A program made the translations under genes and the position numbers. A stretch of 64,000 bases of DNA from Dryocola sp. LX212 (GTDB lineage Bacteria > Pseudomonadota > Gammaproteobacteria > Enterobacterales > Enterobacteriaceae): NCBI GenBank assembly GCA_041504365.1, contig CP167917.1, forward strand, positions 2,418,001 to 2,482,000. Reading direction: 5' to 3'. Below, piece by piece: positions 46,772 through 56,563 of this stretch (positions are counted from its first letter, which is position 1; each line of letters begins with the position of its first letter). The notes under the pieces are model-generated. The model saw nothing but the letters and a program-made list of their open reading frames with translations, did not search any database and was not told the DNA's origin.

Positions 46772-48169
46772 TTACTGCCGCATGCTGCCGACCATCTCTT
46801 CTGGCCGCACCCATGCATCGAACTCGTCTTCCGTGAGGTAGCCCAGCTTCAGGGCGGAGGCCTTTAAGGTCAGCCCCTCTTTATGGGCCTTTTTGGCGAT
46901 TTCCGCCGCCTTGTCGTAGCCGATATGGGTATTGAGCGCCGTCACCAGCATCAGCGATTCGTTCAACAGCTGGTTGATACGGTCCCGGTTTGGCTCGATG
47001 CCGACAGCACAATGCTCGTTAAAGCTTTCCATACCGTCCGCCAGCAGGCGAATCGATTGCAGAACATTATGGATAACCATCGGGCGATAGACGTTCAGTT
47101 CAAAATTCCCTGCTGCCCCGCCCATGTTCACCGCCACGTCGTTACCCATCACCTGGCAGCACAGCATCGTCATCGCTTCGCACTGCGTTGGATTCACCTT
47201 GCCCGGCATGATTGAGCTGCCCGGCTCGTTTTCAGGAATGGCGATTTCGCCGATGCCGCAGCGCGGGCCGGATGAGAGCCAGCGAACGTCGTTAGCAATT
47301 TTCATCAGCGACGCGGCCAGCCCTTTCAGCGCGCCATGCGCGTGCACCAGCGCATCACAGGTAGCCAGCGCCTCAAATTTATTCGGCGCGGTGACAAACG
47401 GCTGACGGGTAATTTCGGCCAGCTCTTTTGCTACACGTACTGCATATTCCGGATGAGTATTCAGGCCAGTGCCCACGGCGGTGCCGCCAAGAGCCAGTTC
47501 CGCTACGTGCGGCAGACTGTGTTCTATATGTCTGAGATTGTGCTCCAGCATTGCCACCCAGCCGGAGATCTCCTGGCCGAGCGTTAACGGCGTGGCGTCC
47601 TGCAGGTGGGTGCGGCCAATTTTGACGATATCGCGGAAGGCTTCCGCTTTCGCCTGCAGCGTCTCTTTCAGCGCCTTAAGCTGCGGGATTAACCCTTCGC
47701 GCACTGCAATAACCGCGGCGACGTGCATCGCTGTCGGGAATACGTCGTTAGAACTCTGGCTTTTGTTCACATCATCATTAGGGTGAACCACGCGCTCCAT
47801 GCCACGCTCGCCACCAAGGATTTCACTGGCCCTGTTCGCCAGCACCTCGTTCATGTTCATGTTGCTTTGCGTGCCTGAACCCGTTTGCCAGATAGCCAGC
47901 GGGAACTCCTCGGGATGCTTGCCTGCCAACACTTCATCGGCGGCGGCGAGTATTGCTTTGCCCCGCTCTGCGGGCAGCAGGCCAAGATCCATATTCACCT
48001 TAGCGGCTGCACGCTTAGTCAGCGCCAGCGCCTGGATGAGTGCCGTCGGCATTTTTTCCGTGGAGATGCGGAAATGCTCAAGCGAGCGCTGCGTCTGCGC
48101 GCCCCAGAGCTTATCAGCCGGAACATCAATGGGTCCCATAGAGTCTTTTTCAATACGACTGGATGCCAT
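46772..48169 (-). CDS. fumC: Class II fumarase FumC
   Basis: The iron-free, oxygen-stable fumarase of the TCA cycle, 465 residues, active as a tetramer. The superfamily signature [20 protein letters not shown] is complete, with the catalytic serine in the flexible loop. Other marks: [42 protein letters not shown]. coli FumC is 467 residues. It lies 52 bp behind fumA with a terminator between, so it may be separately transcribed in part. It converges with tus. Confidence 0.96.
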   Translation of the reverse strand: MASSRIEKDSMGPIDVPADKLWGAQTQRSLEHFRISTEKMPTALIQALALTKRAAAKVNMDLGLLPAERGKAILAAADEVLAGKHPEEFPLAIWQTGSGTQSNMNMNEVLANRASEILGGERGMERVVHPNDDVNKSQSSNDVFPTAMHVAAVIAVREGLIPQLKALKETLQAKAEAFRDIVKIGRTHLQDATPLTLGQEISGWVAMLEHNLRHIEHSLPHVAELALGGTAVGTGLNTHPEYAVRVAKELAEITRQPFVTAPNKFEALATCDALVHAHGALKGLAASLMKIANDVRWLSSGPRCGIGEIAIPENEPGSSIMPGKVNPTQCEAMTMLCCQVMGNDVAVNMGGAAGNFELNVYRPMVIHNVLQSIRLLADGMESFNEHCAVGIEPNRDRINQLLNESLMLVTALNTHIGYDKAAEIAKKAHKEGLTLKASALKLGYLTEDEFDAWVRPEEMVGSMRQ

Positions 48170-48188
48170 TTCACTCTCCTTTCAGATA

Positions 48189-48213
48189 AAAAAAACCGCC
48201 CGGAAGGGCGGCT
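48189..48213 (-). terminator. Terminator between fumA and fumC
   Basis: CCGCCC and GGGCGG around GGAA, with eight A's on the left giving a U-tract for leftward transcripts. It lies 10 bp after the fumA stop, so it probably limits read-through into fumC. Confidence 0.85.
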
Positions 48214-48221
48214 TCATAATG

Positions 48222-49868
48222 TTATTTCACGCATCGATTACATTGGGAGGCGTGTATTTTCTGGAAGAAGTCGTTGCCCTTGTCATCTACCAGAATAAAG
48301 GCCGGAAAATCCTCGACCTCGATTTTCCAGATAGCCTCCATGCCCAGCTCGGGGTACTCAACGCAGGTGAGGCTCTTGATGCTTTGCTGTGCCAGCACCG
48401 CTGCCGGACCGCCAATGCTGCCCAGATAGAAGCCGCCGTGCTTGTGGCAGGCATCCGTAACCTGCTGGCTACGGTTGCCTTTCGCCAGCATCACCATGCT
48501 GCCGCCGTTGGCCTGCAGCAAATCCACATAGGAGTCCATGCGCCCTGCCGTCGTTGGCCCAAGCGAACCCGACGCGTACCCGTCAGGCGTTTTGGCCGGC
48601 CCCGCGTAGTACACAGGGTGATCTTTTATGTACTGCGGCAGCCCTTCACCGTTATCGATACGCTCTTTGAGCTTAGCGTGTGCGATGTCGCGTGCCACAA
48701 TAATAGTCCCGCTCAGGGAAAGACGCGTAGAAACAGGGTACTGAGAAAGCTGCTTCAGGATCTCGCTCATCGGGCGATTCAGATCGACTTTAACGGCTTC
48801 TCCTTCCCCCGCCTGGCGCAGTTCCTGCGGGATATATTTGCCTGGATTGTGCTCCAGCTTTTCTAACCAGATGCCGTCGCGGTTGATCTTCCCTTTGATG
48901 TTACGGTCCGCAGAGCAGGATACGCCCATGCCCACCGGGCAGGATGCACCGTGGCGAGGCAGACGAACGACGCGGATATCATGCGCGAAGTATTTACCGC
49001 CAAACTGCGCGCCAAGGCCGAGGTTCTGCGCTTCTTTCAGCAGCTCTTCTTCCAGCTGGATATCGCGGAACGCCTGGCCGTGCTCGTTACCTTCGGTCGG
49101 CAGGCCATCGTAATATTTGGTTGAAGCGAGCTTCACCGTTTTAAGCGTGGACTCTGCCGAAGTGCCGCCAATCACAAATGCGACGTGGTACGGCGGGCAG
49201 GCTGCGGTGCCCAGGCTGCGCATTTTTTCAACGAGATAGTCTTTCAGCTTGCCCGGGCTGAGCAGCGCCTTGGTTTCCTGATAGAGATAGGTTTTGTTCG
49301 CGGACCCGCCCCCTTTAGCGATGCAGAGGAATTTGTATTCAGCCCCGTCAACGCTGTACAGGTCGATCTGCGCAGGCAGGTTGGTTCCGGTGTTCACCTC
49401 TTTGTACATATCCAGCGCCGCGTTTTGCGAATAGCGCAGGTTATCTTCAATGTAGGTGTTGTAGATGCCCTGCGAGAGCGCGGCTTCATCGCCACCGCCG
49501 GTCCAGACGCGCTGGCCCTTTTTACCGGTGATGATCGCGGTCCCCGTATCCTGACAGGTTGGCAGAATACCTTTGGCGGCGATCTCCGAGTTACGCAGGA
49601 ACTGCAGCGCCACGTATTTGTCGTTTTCGCTCGCTTCAGGGTCGGCCAGAATATCGGCAACCTGCTGCTGGTGCGCCGGGCGCAGCATAAAAGAGGCATC
49701 GTGGAAGGCGTGTTGCGCGAGCAGGGTCAGGGCTTTGGGGTCAACTTTCAGGACTTCCTGCCCTTCGAACTCCGAGACGGAGACGTAATCTTTGCTCAGC
49801 AGGTAGTATTCGGTTTCGTCTTTTTTTAACGGGAACGGCTCTTGATAATGAAAGGCTTTATTCGACAT
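48222..49868 (-). CDS. fumA: Class I fumarase FumA
   Basis: The [4Fe-4S]-dependent fumarate hydratase of 548 residues used in aerobic and microaerobic growth. Cluster cysteines are in [23 protein letters not shown] and near [22 protein letters not shown]. The start [31 protein letters not shown] matches E. coli FumA; FumB is the alternative but is normally beside dcuB. Gene order fumA-fumC and a divergent manA are as in E. coli. Confidence 0.95.
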   Translation of the reverse strand: MSNKAFHYQEPFPLKKDETEYYLLSKDYVSVSEFEGQEVLKVDPKALTLLAQHAFHDASFMLRPAHQQQVADILADPEASENDKYVALQFLRNSEIAAKGILPTCQDTGTAIITGKKGQRVWTGGGDEAALSQGIYNTYIEDNLRYSQNAALDMYKEVNTGTNLPAQIDLYSVDGAEYKFLCIAKGGGSANKTYLYQETKALLSPGKLKDYLVEKMRSLGTAACPPYHVAFVIGGTSAESTLKTVKLASTKYYDGLPTEGNEHGQAFRDIQLEEELLKEAQNLGLGAQFGGKYFAHDIRVVRLPRHGASCPVGMGVSCSADRNIKGKINRDGIWLEKLEHNPGKYIPQELRQAGEGEAVKVDLNRPMSEILKQLSQYPVSTRLSLSGTIIVARDIAHAKLKERIDNGEGLPQYIKDHPVYYAGPAKTPDGYASGSLGPTTAGRMDSYVDLLQANGGSMVMLAKGNRSQQVTDACHKHGGFYLGSIGGPAAVLAQQSIKSLTCVEYPELGMEAIWKIEVEDFPAFILVDDKGNDFFQKIHASQCNRCVK

Positions 49869-50074
49869 TGTTCTCTCACTTACGACATCAGCTACGTTAA
49901 TTAATCAGGCTTCGGATGCGTCTTGCGCACCGTGTTAAAAAATGAATCACAATATGCTACACAATTTTTTAACAAAAACTGAGACTAATACGACTTTTTA
50001 CTGCCCTGGTTACTTCCCCACGGATAATTGGTTTAATAGTCGGAATCTTATCTACATGACAACAGGCCTTGATA

Positions 50075-51247
50075 ATGCAAAAATTAATCAACGCGGTACA
50101 AAATTATGCGTGGGGAAGCAAAACTGCCTTAACTGAACTTTATGGCGTTCAAAATCCCGACAACCTGCCAATGGCGGAGCTGTGGATGGGGGCGCACCCA
50201 AAAAGTAGTTCTAAGGTCCTGATAGATGGCCAACCGCGCTCCCTGCGCGATGTTATCGAGGCGGATCAGAATTCAGCCCTTGGCACCGCCGTTGCCGAAC
50301 GTTTCCGTGAACTGCCGTTCCTGTTTAAAGTCTTGTGTGCCGATCAGCCCCTCTCTATTCAGGTGCATCCCAACAAAAAAGCCTCCGAACTGGGCTTTGC
50401 AAAAGAAAACGCGGACGGGATCCCGCTGGATGCCGCCGAACGTAACTACAAAGATCCAAACCATAAGCCTGAGCTGGTCTTCGCCCTTACGCCATTCCTT
50501 GCGATGAACGCCTTCCGTGAATTCTCTGACATCGTCTCGCTTTTACAGCCTGTTTCCGGCGCGCACACCGCCATCGCGCATTTTCTTGAGAAGCCTGACG
50601 CTGAGCGTTTAGCACAGCTGTTCGCCAGCCTTTTGAATATGCAGAATGAAGAGAAATCCCGTGCGCTGGGCGTGCTGAAAGCCGCCCTGAATAATCAGCA
50701 GGGTGAACCTTGGGAAACTATTCGCGTCATCTCCGAATTCTATCCGGACGACAGCGGCCTGTTCTCTCCGCTGCTACTGAACGTCGTTAAACTCGAACCA
50801 GGCGAAGCGATGTTCCTGTTCGCCGAAACCCCGCATGCCTACCTTAAGGGCGTTGCGCTGGAAGTCATGGCCAACTCGGATAACGTGCTGCGCGCGGGCC
50901 TGACGCCAAAGTACATCGATATCCCTGAACTTGTCGCCAACGTGAAGTTTGAGCCAAAGCCAGCCGGTGAGCTGCTGACTCAGCCGCAGCAAAACGGCAG
51001 CGAGCTGGACTTCCCGATCCCGGTAGATGACTTCGCCTTCTCCCTGCTCGATCTAAACCCTGCCCCCACCGGGCTGGCGCAGGACAGCGCAGCAATTATT
51101 TTCTGTGTGGAAGGCGAAGCGGTATTGAGCAAGGGTGAACAGCAGCTTGTGCTCAAGCCAGGTGAATCAGCGTTTATTGCAGCTAACGAATCCCCTGTAG
51201 CCGCAAGCGGTGTGGGTCGAATCGCCCGTGTATTCAATAAGCTCTGA
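50075..51247 (+). CDS. manA: Mannose-6-phosphate isomerase, class I
   Basis: A zinc enzyme of 390 residues that interconverts fructose-6-phosphate and mannose-6-phosphate. Zinc ligands are expected in PLSIQVHPNK (Gln, His) and PNHKPELVFAL (Glu), with a further His in FAETPHAYLKGVALEVMANSDNVLRAGLTPK. MQKLINAVQNYAWGSKTALTELYG matches E. coli; a TTG two codons upstream is not needed. A hairpin at 51308-51327 follows. Confidence 0.96.
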   Translation: MQKLINAVQNYAWGSKTALTELYGVQNPDNLPMAELWMGAHPKSSSKVLIDGQPRSLRDVIEADQNSALGTAVAERFRELPFLFKVLCADQPLSIQVHPNKKASELGFAKENADGIPLDAAERNYKDPNHKPELVFALTPFLAMNAFREFSDIVSLLQPVSGAHTAIAHFLEKPDAERLAQLFASLLNMQNEEKSRALGVLKAALNNQQGEPWETIRVISEFYPDDSGLFSPLLLNVVKLEPGEAMFLFAETPHAYLKGVALEVMANSDNVLRAGLTPKYIDIPELVANVKFEPKPAGELLTQPQQNGSELDFPIPVDDFAFSLLDLNPAPTGLAQDSAAIIFCVEGEAVLSKGEQQLVLKPGESAFIAANESPVAASGVGRIARVFNKL

Positions 51248-51307
51248 TCGCAAGTAACTTACTGATCTTTTACGTCTGGATTGCTAAGCTTACGGCACTG
51301 GTTTTCT

Positions 51308-51327
51308 AAAACGCCCGCGGGCGTTTT
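51308..51327 (+). terminator. manA terminator
   Basis: AAAACGCCCGC / GGGCGTTTTT self-complementary hairpin ending in a T-run, about 60 bp after the manA stop. Confidence 0.8.
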
Positions 51328-51377
51328 TCATTCGGCGCCCGGTCAACTGCCTGGCGCGACTTAAAATGGACGACACG

Positions 51378-52919
51378 ATGAAAAAATCTCTGGTAGCGGT
51401 AGGTGTGATAGTAGCGCTGGGCGTGGTGTGGACGGGCACCGCCTGGTACACCGGCAAACAGCTGGAAGGTCGGATGGCGGAGATGATCGCCAACGCCAAC
51501 GCCGAATTAAACAATGCCTCACCGGAATCGGGTCTGGCCGTGAGCTATCAGGATTATCAGCGCGGTCTGTTCCACAGCAGCATGCAGCTGGTGATAAAGC
51601 CTGTGCCGGGCAAAGAAAGCGCGTTCCTGAAGCCGGATCAAAGCATCGTTTTTGCTGAAACTATCGATCACGGCCCGTTCCCGTTTGCCCAGCTTAAAAA
51701 ATTCAATTTGATCCCAAGCATGGCCTCTATTCATACCGTGCTGGTTAACAACCCAACAACCAAACCGCTGTTTGATATCACCGCCGGCAAGTCGTTCATT
51801 GATGCACAAACCCGTGTTGGCTACAGCGGCGCAACCGCCTCTGATATTGACCTGCTGCCGCTGAACTACGCCAAAGGTGAGGACAAAATTTCCTTCAGCG
51901 GCGGTCAGCTCTCCGCGGACGTGGACGGCGACGGCAATAAAATCGCGGTTAACGGTGAAGCGAAAAGCGGCCTGATCAATACCGTGAACCAGTATGGCCA
52001 GCACGTGCAGATGACCTTCAACGGCGTGACTACCGACGGCAGCAGCCAGCGCACCGAATTTGACGAGCGCGTCGGCGAGCAAAAAGCCGCCATCGACAAG
52101 CTGTCTATCGCCATTGAAGGCAAAGAGATGGCGGTGCTGGAAGGCTTTAAAATTAACGCCAAATCTGACGTGCAGGATGATAAAAAGCATCTTACCGGCC
52201 AGGTCGACTACACCGTCGACGCGCTGAAAGTGCAGAACCAGAACGTTGGCAGCGGCAAGCTCACCGTTAAAGTAGGCAATATCGACGGTGCGGCGATGCA
52301 TCAGTTCAGTCAGAAATATAACGCCGAGTCCCAGAAGCTACTGGCGGATCCGGCTATTGCACAGAACCCGGAACTCTATCAGCAGAAGCTGGTAGACGTG
52401 CTGGCGGCTAACCTGCCGCTACTGCTGAAGGGGAACCCGGTTATCACCGTGGCGCCGCTGAGCTGGAAGAATGCGAAAGGGGAAAGTACCTTTAACCTCT
52501 CCCTTTATCTGAAGGATCCTGCTGGCGCTACCGGTCCGGCAAACAGTCCGGAAGAGCAGCTTGATCGCTATGTGAAGTCACTCGACAGCAAGCTGGTGAT
52601 CCCAATGGATATGGCAACCGAGCTGATGACCCAGGTCGCGCAGCTGGAAGGCTACAAACAGGAAGATGCGGCGAAGCTTGCGGACCAGCAGATCAAAGGC
52701 CTGGCAGCAATGGGCCAGATGTTCCGCGTAACCAAAGTTGAAGACAACAACATCACCACCAGCCTGCAGTATGGCAGCGGCAAGGTCTCCCTGAATGGCC
52801 AGCAGATGTCGCTGGGCGATCTGGTAGGCATGTTTGCGCTGCCGGGCATGGACGGTGTCGCACCGGCACCTGAGCTGGAAGCACCGGCACCAGCCCCGGT
52901 CGTCCCTCCGGCACAGTAA
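51378..52919 (+). CDS. ydgA: YdgA family protein (DUF945)
   Basis: A 513-residue protein with one N-terminal membrane anchor (KKSLVAVGVIVALGVVWTGTAWYTGKQLEGRM) and a large periplasmic part. Matches E. coli YdgA (502 residues) and related YihF in GLAVSYQDYQRGLFHSSMQL and FAETIDHGPFPFAQLKKF. The role is unknown; the domain occurs in inner-membrane-anchored proteins of the envelope. The C-terminus is rich in Ala/Pro (APAPELEAPAPAPVVPPAQ), longer than in E. coli. The chosen ATG follows GGACGACACG weakly; the ATG four codons upstream is possible. Confidence 0.92.
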   Translation: MKKSLVAVGVIVALGVVWTGTAWYTGKQLEGRMAEMIANANAELNNASPESGLAVSYQDYQRGLFHSSMQLVIKPVPGKESAFLKPDQSIVFAETIDHGPFPFAQLKKFNLIPSMASIHTVLVNNPTTKPLFDITAGKSFIDAQTRVGYSGATASDIDLLPLNYAKGEDKISFSGGQLSADVDGDGNKIAVNGEAKSGLINTVNQYGQHVQMTFNGVTTDGSSQRTEFDERVGEQKAAIDKLSIAIEGKEMAVLEGFKINAKSDVQDDKKHLTGQVDYTVDALKVQNQNVGSGKLTVKVGNIDGAAMHQFSQKYNAESQKLLADPAIAQNPELYQQKLVDVLAANLPLLLKGNPVITVAPLSWKNAKGESTFNLSLYLKDPAGATGPANSPEEQLDRYVKSLDSKLVIPMDMATELMTQVAQLEGYKQEDAAKLADQQIKGLAAMGQMFRVTKVEDNNITTSLQYGSGKVSLNGQQMSLGDLVGMFALPGMDGVAPAPELEAPAPAPVVPPAQ

Positions 52920-52925
52920 AATGGA

Positions 52926-52950
52926 AAGCCTCCCTCGGGAGGCTTTTTTG
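52926..52950 (+). terminator. ydgA terminator
   Basis: AAGCCTCCC and GGGAGGCTT around TC, followed by T's; 6 bp after the ydgA stop. Confidence 0.9.
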
Positions 52951-52992
52951 TAGGGTGTGACCCGTCCTGAATAGCGATAACACTCAGCTTTA

Positions 52993-53693
52993 TCAACGTA
53001 TAGCTCGCGCAGCCTTATCAATTAACTCATGTTTCCCACCGCCCAGAGATGGAAGGGATGCGGCAACAACGTCGTGCGGAAAACCGAAGGAGATAGCGCT
53101 CGCGGCATCCAGACGTGCGATCTGTTCAGCGGTGAGCTGAACATCTACCGACGCAAGATTATCTGCCAGCTGTTCTTCCGTACGTGGACCGATAATCGGC
53201 AGTGTTCCTTTGGCAATCACCCACGCGATGGCGATTTGCCCTTGCGATATTTTCCGGTAAGCAGACCTCCTCCTAAAGGTGACCAGCTTACCGTTCCCAG
53301 GTTGAATCCTGCCGCCATGGGTAACAGCTCGCGTTCGGCGGAGCGCTCCACGAGGCTGTACTCCAGCTGCACGGCAGAGATGGGAGACCAACCCCGAAGC
53401 TCCGCCAGGGTGGTGGCCGTAGCCACCCGCCACGCCGGAAAATCCGACAGCCCCGCATAAAGGATTTTGCCGGACCGGATAAGATCGTCGAGGGCCTTTG
53501 CAATTTCATCAACAGGCGTGACGCCATCAGGCATATGCACCCAGAACAAATCGATACGATCGGTTTTTAAGCGTTTTAAGCTTGCCTCAAGGGAGTTGAC
53601 CATCGCCTTGCGGCTATTGCCGCAGCGCTGCAGACCCGCCTCAGGCGAGTCGCCAAGTGAATAGCAGGTTCGGCGACGAGCGGGTCGGCTCAC
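52993..53693 (-). pseudogene. Aldo/keto reductase relic, truncated and frameshifted
   Basis: The upstream frame (53693-53217) reads GDSPEAG-QRCGNSRKAMVNSLEASLKRLKTDRIDLFWVHMPD, then LDDLIRSGKILYAGLSDFPAWRVATATTLAELRGWSPISAVQLEYSLVER and SPLGGGLLTGKYRKG. These are the middle strands of a YhdN/YajO-like aldo/keto reductase. The frame then shifts within AATATCGCAAGGGC and continues as ISQGQIAIAWVIAKGTLPIIGPRTEEQLADNLASVDVQLTAEQIARLDAAS to 52993. About 35-40 residues that usually lie between LTGKY and the QIAIAWV helix are missing, and the N-terminal 80 or so residues with the catalytic Asp-Tyr are gone. It cannot encode a working enzyme. It fills the place of the uid genes of E. coli between ydgA and malI. 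Confidence 0.8.
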
Positions 53694-53700
53694 GAGGATT

Positions 53701-54735
53701 TTAGCTCTTCCGTACTACAAGCCGGGCGGGCATGATCTGATTTCGCGCTTCGTCATCACCGCTTTGCGCACGCTGTAAAACACGCAGGCCCGCGCTGCGG
53801 CCAATCTCGCGGGCTGGCGTAGAAACCCAGGTCAGCGGCAAATCGTCCAGTTCCTCATCCATGACTTCCGCAAACGCAGCCAGCGCAATGTGGCGATCGT
53901 AATAGCTGTCCAGGCTGCCTTCTCCGCTCTGACGGCCCGCGCGCAGCAGCCCAAACCATGCGCCCATGGCGATAGTGCTATTGTGGCAAAGCACGGCGGT
54001 AATCGTGGGATTATGCTGCAGGAGCGTGGTGATAGCGTCTGCAGCCTGCTTCTGGCTTGATTCGCACTCCAGTATCCATTCGCTGTGAAACGGCAAGCCA
54101 TATTTCAGCAACGTCGAACAGTAGCCGCCCAGCCGCTCGGCACGGGTAAGTGACGACCCCCGTCCCCCCAGCCAGGCAATGCGCTGGTGACCGCGCTTAA
54201 TCAAATGTTCCGTGACCAGCTGAGCCGCCTGCATGTTATCCGGGCGGATGATGTCGGCCTCTTCGAGATAGCTCGCGCGCGAGGCAAACACCAGCGGCAG
54301 GCTTTTTTGATCCGCAAGCTCCCTGAGTTCAGCGCCCTGCCCTGCCGCCCCGGCAATAATAATGCCGTCTACGCCCTGGGAAACCAGCGTGTCGAAACAG
54401 CGCTGCATATGCTGACCCTGCGCGCCGCTCTGCGTCAGGAAAAGCAGTTTGCCCTGTTTTTCCAGCTCGTCCGTTAATCCCGCCGTCAGTTCAGCATAAA
54501 AAGGATTACAGAGATCGCGCACGATCAGGCCTATGACTCCACTTTGCCCACCGCGCAGCGATACCGCCTGGCGATTACGCACGAAGCCCAGCTTTTCGAT
54601 TGCTTCATTAACCCGCGCACCCGTCGCTGCTGATATACGCCCTTTACCGCTTAATACCAGCGAAACGGTTGCCACCGAAACGCCCGCGGCGCTGGCAACG
54701 TCATTGATTGTGATTTTTTTGGCCGTCGTGGTCAT
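53701..54735 (-). CDS. malI: LacI-family repressor MalI
   Basis: Represses the divergent malXY operon and itself. It has 344 residues: HTH at ITINDVASAAGVSVATVSLVLSGKGRISAATGARVNEAIEKLGF, then the periplasmic-binding-like core (GVIGLIVRDLCNPFYAELTAGL, QGVDGIIIAGAAGQ, VFASRASYLEEADIIRPDNMQAAQLVTEHL). These match E. coli MalI closely. The ATG giving MTTTAKKITIND is preferred; the ATG 12 codons upstream reaches toward the operator. Its inducer is unknown in E. coli too. The 3' end abuts the reductase relic (8 bp). Confidence 0.94.
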   Translation of the reverse strand: MTTTAKKITINDVASAAGVSVATVSLVLSGKGRISAATGARVNEAIEKLGFVRNRQAVSLRGGQSGVIGLIVRDLCNPFYAELTAGLTDELEKQGKLLFLTQSGAQGQHMQRCFDTLVSQGVDGIIIAGAAGQGAELRELADQKSLPLVFASRASYLEEADIIRPDNMQAAQLVTEHLIKRGHQRIAWLGGRGSSLTRAERLGGYCSTLLKYGLPFHSEWILECESSQKQAADAITTLLQHNPTITAVLCHNSTIAMGAWFGLLRAGRQSGEGSLDSYYDRHIALAAFAEVMDEELDDLPLTWVSTPAREIGRSAGLRVLQRAQSGDDEARNQIMPARLVVRKS

Positions 54736-54773
54736 GGGCGCGGATGATTCTCCATAAATCAGGGATGCCATAG

Positions 54774-54789
54774 GATAAAACGTTTTACC
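54774..54789. promoter_or_regulatory. MalI operator, malI-proximal
   Basis: GATAAAACGTTTTACC is palindromic around ACGT and matches the E. coli MalI target GATAAAACGTTTTATC at 15 of 16 positions. It lies about 38 bp before the malI start. Confidence 0.85.
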
Positions 54790-54827
54790 TGTCTGAGCAC
54801 ATTAGGCGCGTTGCGTCGTTTTTAATC

Positions 54828-54843
54828 TGTGAGCTGACGCGCA
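54828..54843. promoter_or_regulatory. Possible CRP site between malI and malX
   Basis: TGTGAGCTGACGCGCA has a perfect left half (TGTGA) and a weak right half for the CRP consensus. E. coli malXY is CRP-activated from a site in a similar position. Confidence 0.4.
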
Positions 54844-54852
54844 ATAAAATCA

Positions 54853-54868
54853 GGTTAAACGTTTTATC
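54853..54868. promoter_or_regulatory. MalI operator, malX-proximal
   Basis: GGTTAAACGTTTTATC shares the AAACGTTTTATC core with the malI-proximal site, in the divergent region, 56 bp before the malX start. Confidence 0.8.
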
Positions 54869-54923
54869 CTCCTGTCAGTTTCGTACTGTTACTACCTTTT
54901 ATCAACCGGGAACAGGAGTCGTT

Positions 54924-56516
54924 ATGGCGGCTAATACACCACAAAAAATTACGCTTTGGGAATTTTTTCAAAACCTGGGCAAAACCTTCATGCTGCCGGT
55001 GGCGCTGCTGTCGTTCTGCGGGATCATGCTGGGGATCGGCAGCTCTTTAAGCAGCCATGACGTCGTCACGCTGCTCCCTGCGCTGGGTAACCCGGTGCTG
55101 CAGCTCATCTTCGTGTGGATGAGTAAAGTCGGCTCCTTCGCCTTCAGCTTCCTGCCTATTATGTTCTGTATCGCAATCCCGCTGGGGCTGGCGAGCGAGA
55201 ATAAAGGCGTCGCCGCCTTTGCCGGTTTTGTCGGCTACGTGGTAATGAACCTGGGCGTTAACTTCTGGCTGACCGCGAAGGGCATTCTGCCAACTACCGA
55301 TGCCGCCGTTCTCAAAGCGAACAATATTCAGAACATCCTCGGTATTCAGTCTATTGATACGGGGATCCTGGGCGCGGTCATTGCGGGCGTGATTGTGGCA
55401 ATGCTGCACAAACGCTTCCACAACATCCGCCTACCGGACGCGCTGGCCTTCTTCGGCGGCACTCGTTTTGTGCCGATCATTACTACCGTAGTGATGGGTC
55501 TTGTCGGCCTGGTTATCCCGTTAATCTGGCCCGTATTTGCAGCCGGGATCACCGGAATTGGCAATGTGATCAATAGCGCTGGCATTTTCGGGCCGATGAT
55601 CTTCGGTACCGGCGAGCGTCTTCTGCTGCCGTTTGGTCTGCAGCACATTCTGGTGGCGCTGATTCGCTTTACCGAAGCTGGCGGTACCATGGACGTCTGC
55701 GGCCACAGTGTCAGCGGCGCACTGACCATCTTCCAGGCGCAGCTGAGCTGCCCGACGGTGCACGGCTTCTCTGAAAGCGCAACCCGCTTCCTGTCGCAGG
55801 GTAAAATGCCCGCCTTCCTGGGCGGTCTACCGGGCGCGGCGCTGGCGATGTACCACTGTGCCCGTCCTGAAAACCGTCACAAAATTAAAGGCCTGCTGAT
55901 TTCTGGCGTTATCGCCTGCGTCGTGGGCGGCACCACTGAACCGCTGGAATTCCTGTTCCTGTTCGTTGCTCCGGTTCTTTACCTCATCCATGCCCTGCTG
56001 ACCGGCCTCGGCTTCACCATCATGGCGGTGCTGGGCGTGACTATCGGCAACACCGACGGCAATGTCATCGACTTCGTGGTCTTTGGGATCCTGCACGGCC
56101 TGTCCACCAAGTGGTACATGGTGCCCGTCGTAGCGGCTATCTGGTTCGCGGGCTACTACGTCATCTTCCGCTTCGCGATTACCCGTTTTAACATTAAAAC
56201 ACCGGGCCGCGATATCGACACCACCACCAGCGCTGAAAAAGCGCTTGCGGGTCAGGTCGGCAAATCCGGCTATAACGTACCGGCTATGCTGGCGGCGCTG
56301 GGCGGCGCGGAAAACGTCGTCACGCTGGATAACTGCATCACCCGCCTGCGTATGACGGTGAAAGATATGGCGCTGGTCAATAGCGCAGCGCTGAAAAACC
56401 TGCGAGCCATTGGCGTTGTGCAACTGAACCAGCACAACCTGCAGGTGGTCATCGGGCCACAGGTTCAGTCGGTAAAAGATGAAATGGCGAGCCTGATGAT
56501 TACGGCTCAGGCGTAA
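54924..56516 (+). CDS. malX: PTS EIICB component MalX (maltose/glucose type)
   Basis: A 530-residue inner-membrane permease with EIIC (about 10-420) and a C-terminal EIIB domain (about 450-530) whose phosphorylated Cys is in VVTLDNCITRLRMTVKD. E. coli MalX can move glucose and maltose, but its natural substrate is not known. Segments such as GTGERLLLPFGLQHILVALIRFTEAGG and GTTEPLEFLFLFVAPVLY are family hallmarks. CAGGAGT precedes the start. Operon with malY. Confidence 0.95.
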   Translation: MAANTPQKITLWEFFQNLGKTFMLPVALLSFCGIMLGIGSSLSSHDVVTLLPALGNPVLQLIFVWMSKVGSFAFSFLPIMFCIAIPLGLASENKGVAAFAGFVGYVVMNLGVNFWLTAKGILPTTDAAVLKANNIQNILGIQSIDTGILGAVIAGVIVAMLHKRFHNIRLPDALAFFGGTRFVPIITTVVMGLVGLVIPLIWPVFAAGITGIGNVINSAGIFGPMIFGTGERLLLPFGLQHILVALIRFTEAGGTMDVCGHSVSGALTIFQAQLSCPTVHGFSESATRFLSQGKMPAFLGGLPGAALAMYHCARPENRHKIKGLLISGVIACVVGGTTEPLEFLFLFVAPVLYLIHALLTGLGFTIMAVLGVTIGNTDGNVIDFVVFGILHGLSTKWYMVPVVAAIWFAGYYVIFRFAITRFNIKTPGRDIDTTTSAEKALAGQVGKSGYNVPAMLAALGGAENVVTLDNCITRLRMTVKDMALVNSAALKNLRAIGVVQLNQHNLQVVIGPQVQSVKDEMASLMITAQA

Positions 56517-56563
56517 ATTAGAAGCGGGCACCAAATAAAGTGCCCGCTCTTCTGTGAGGTGTT

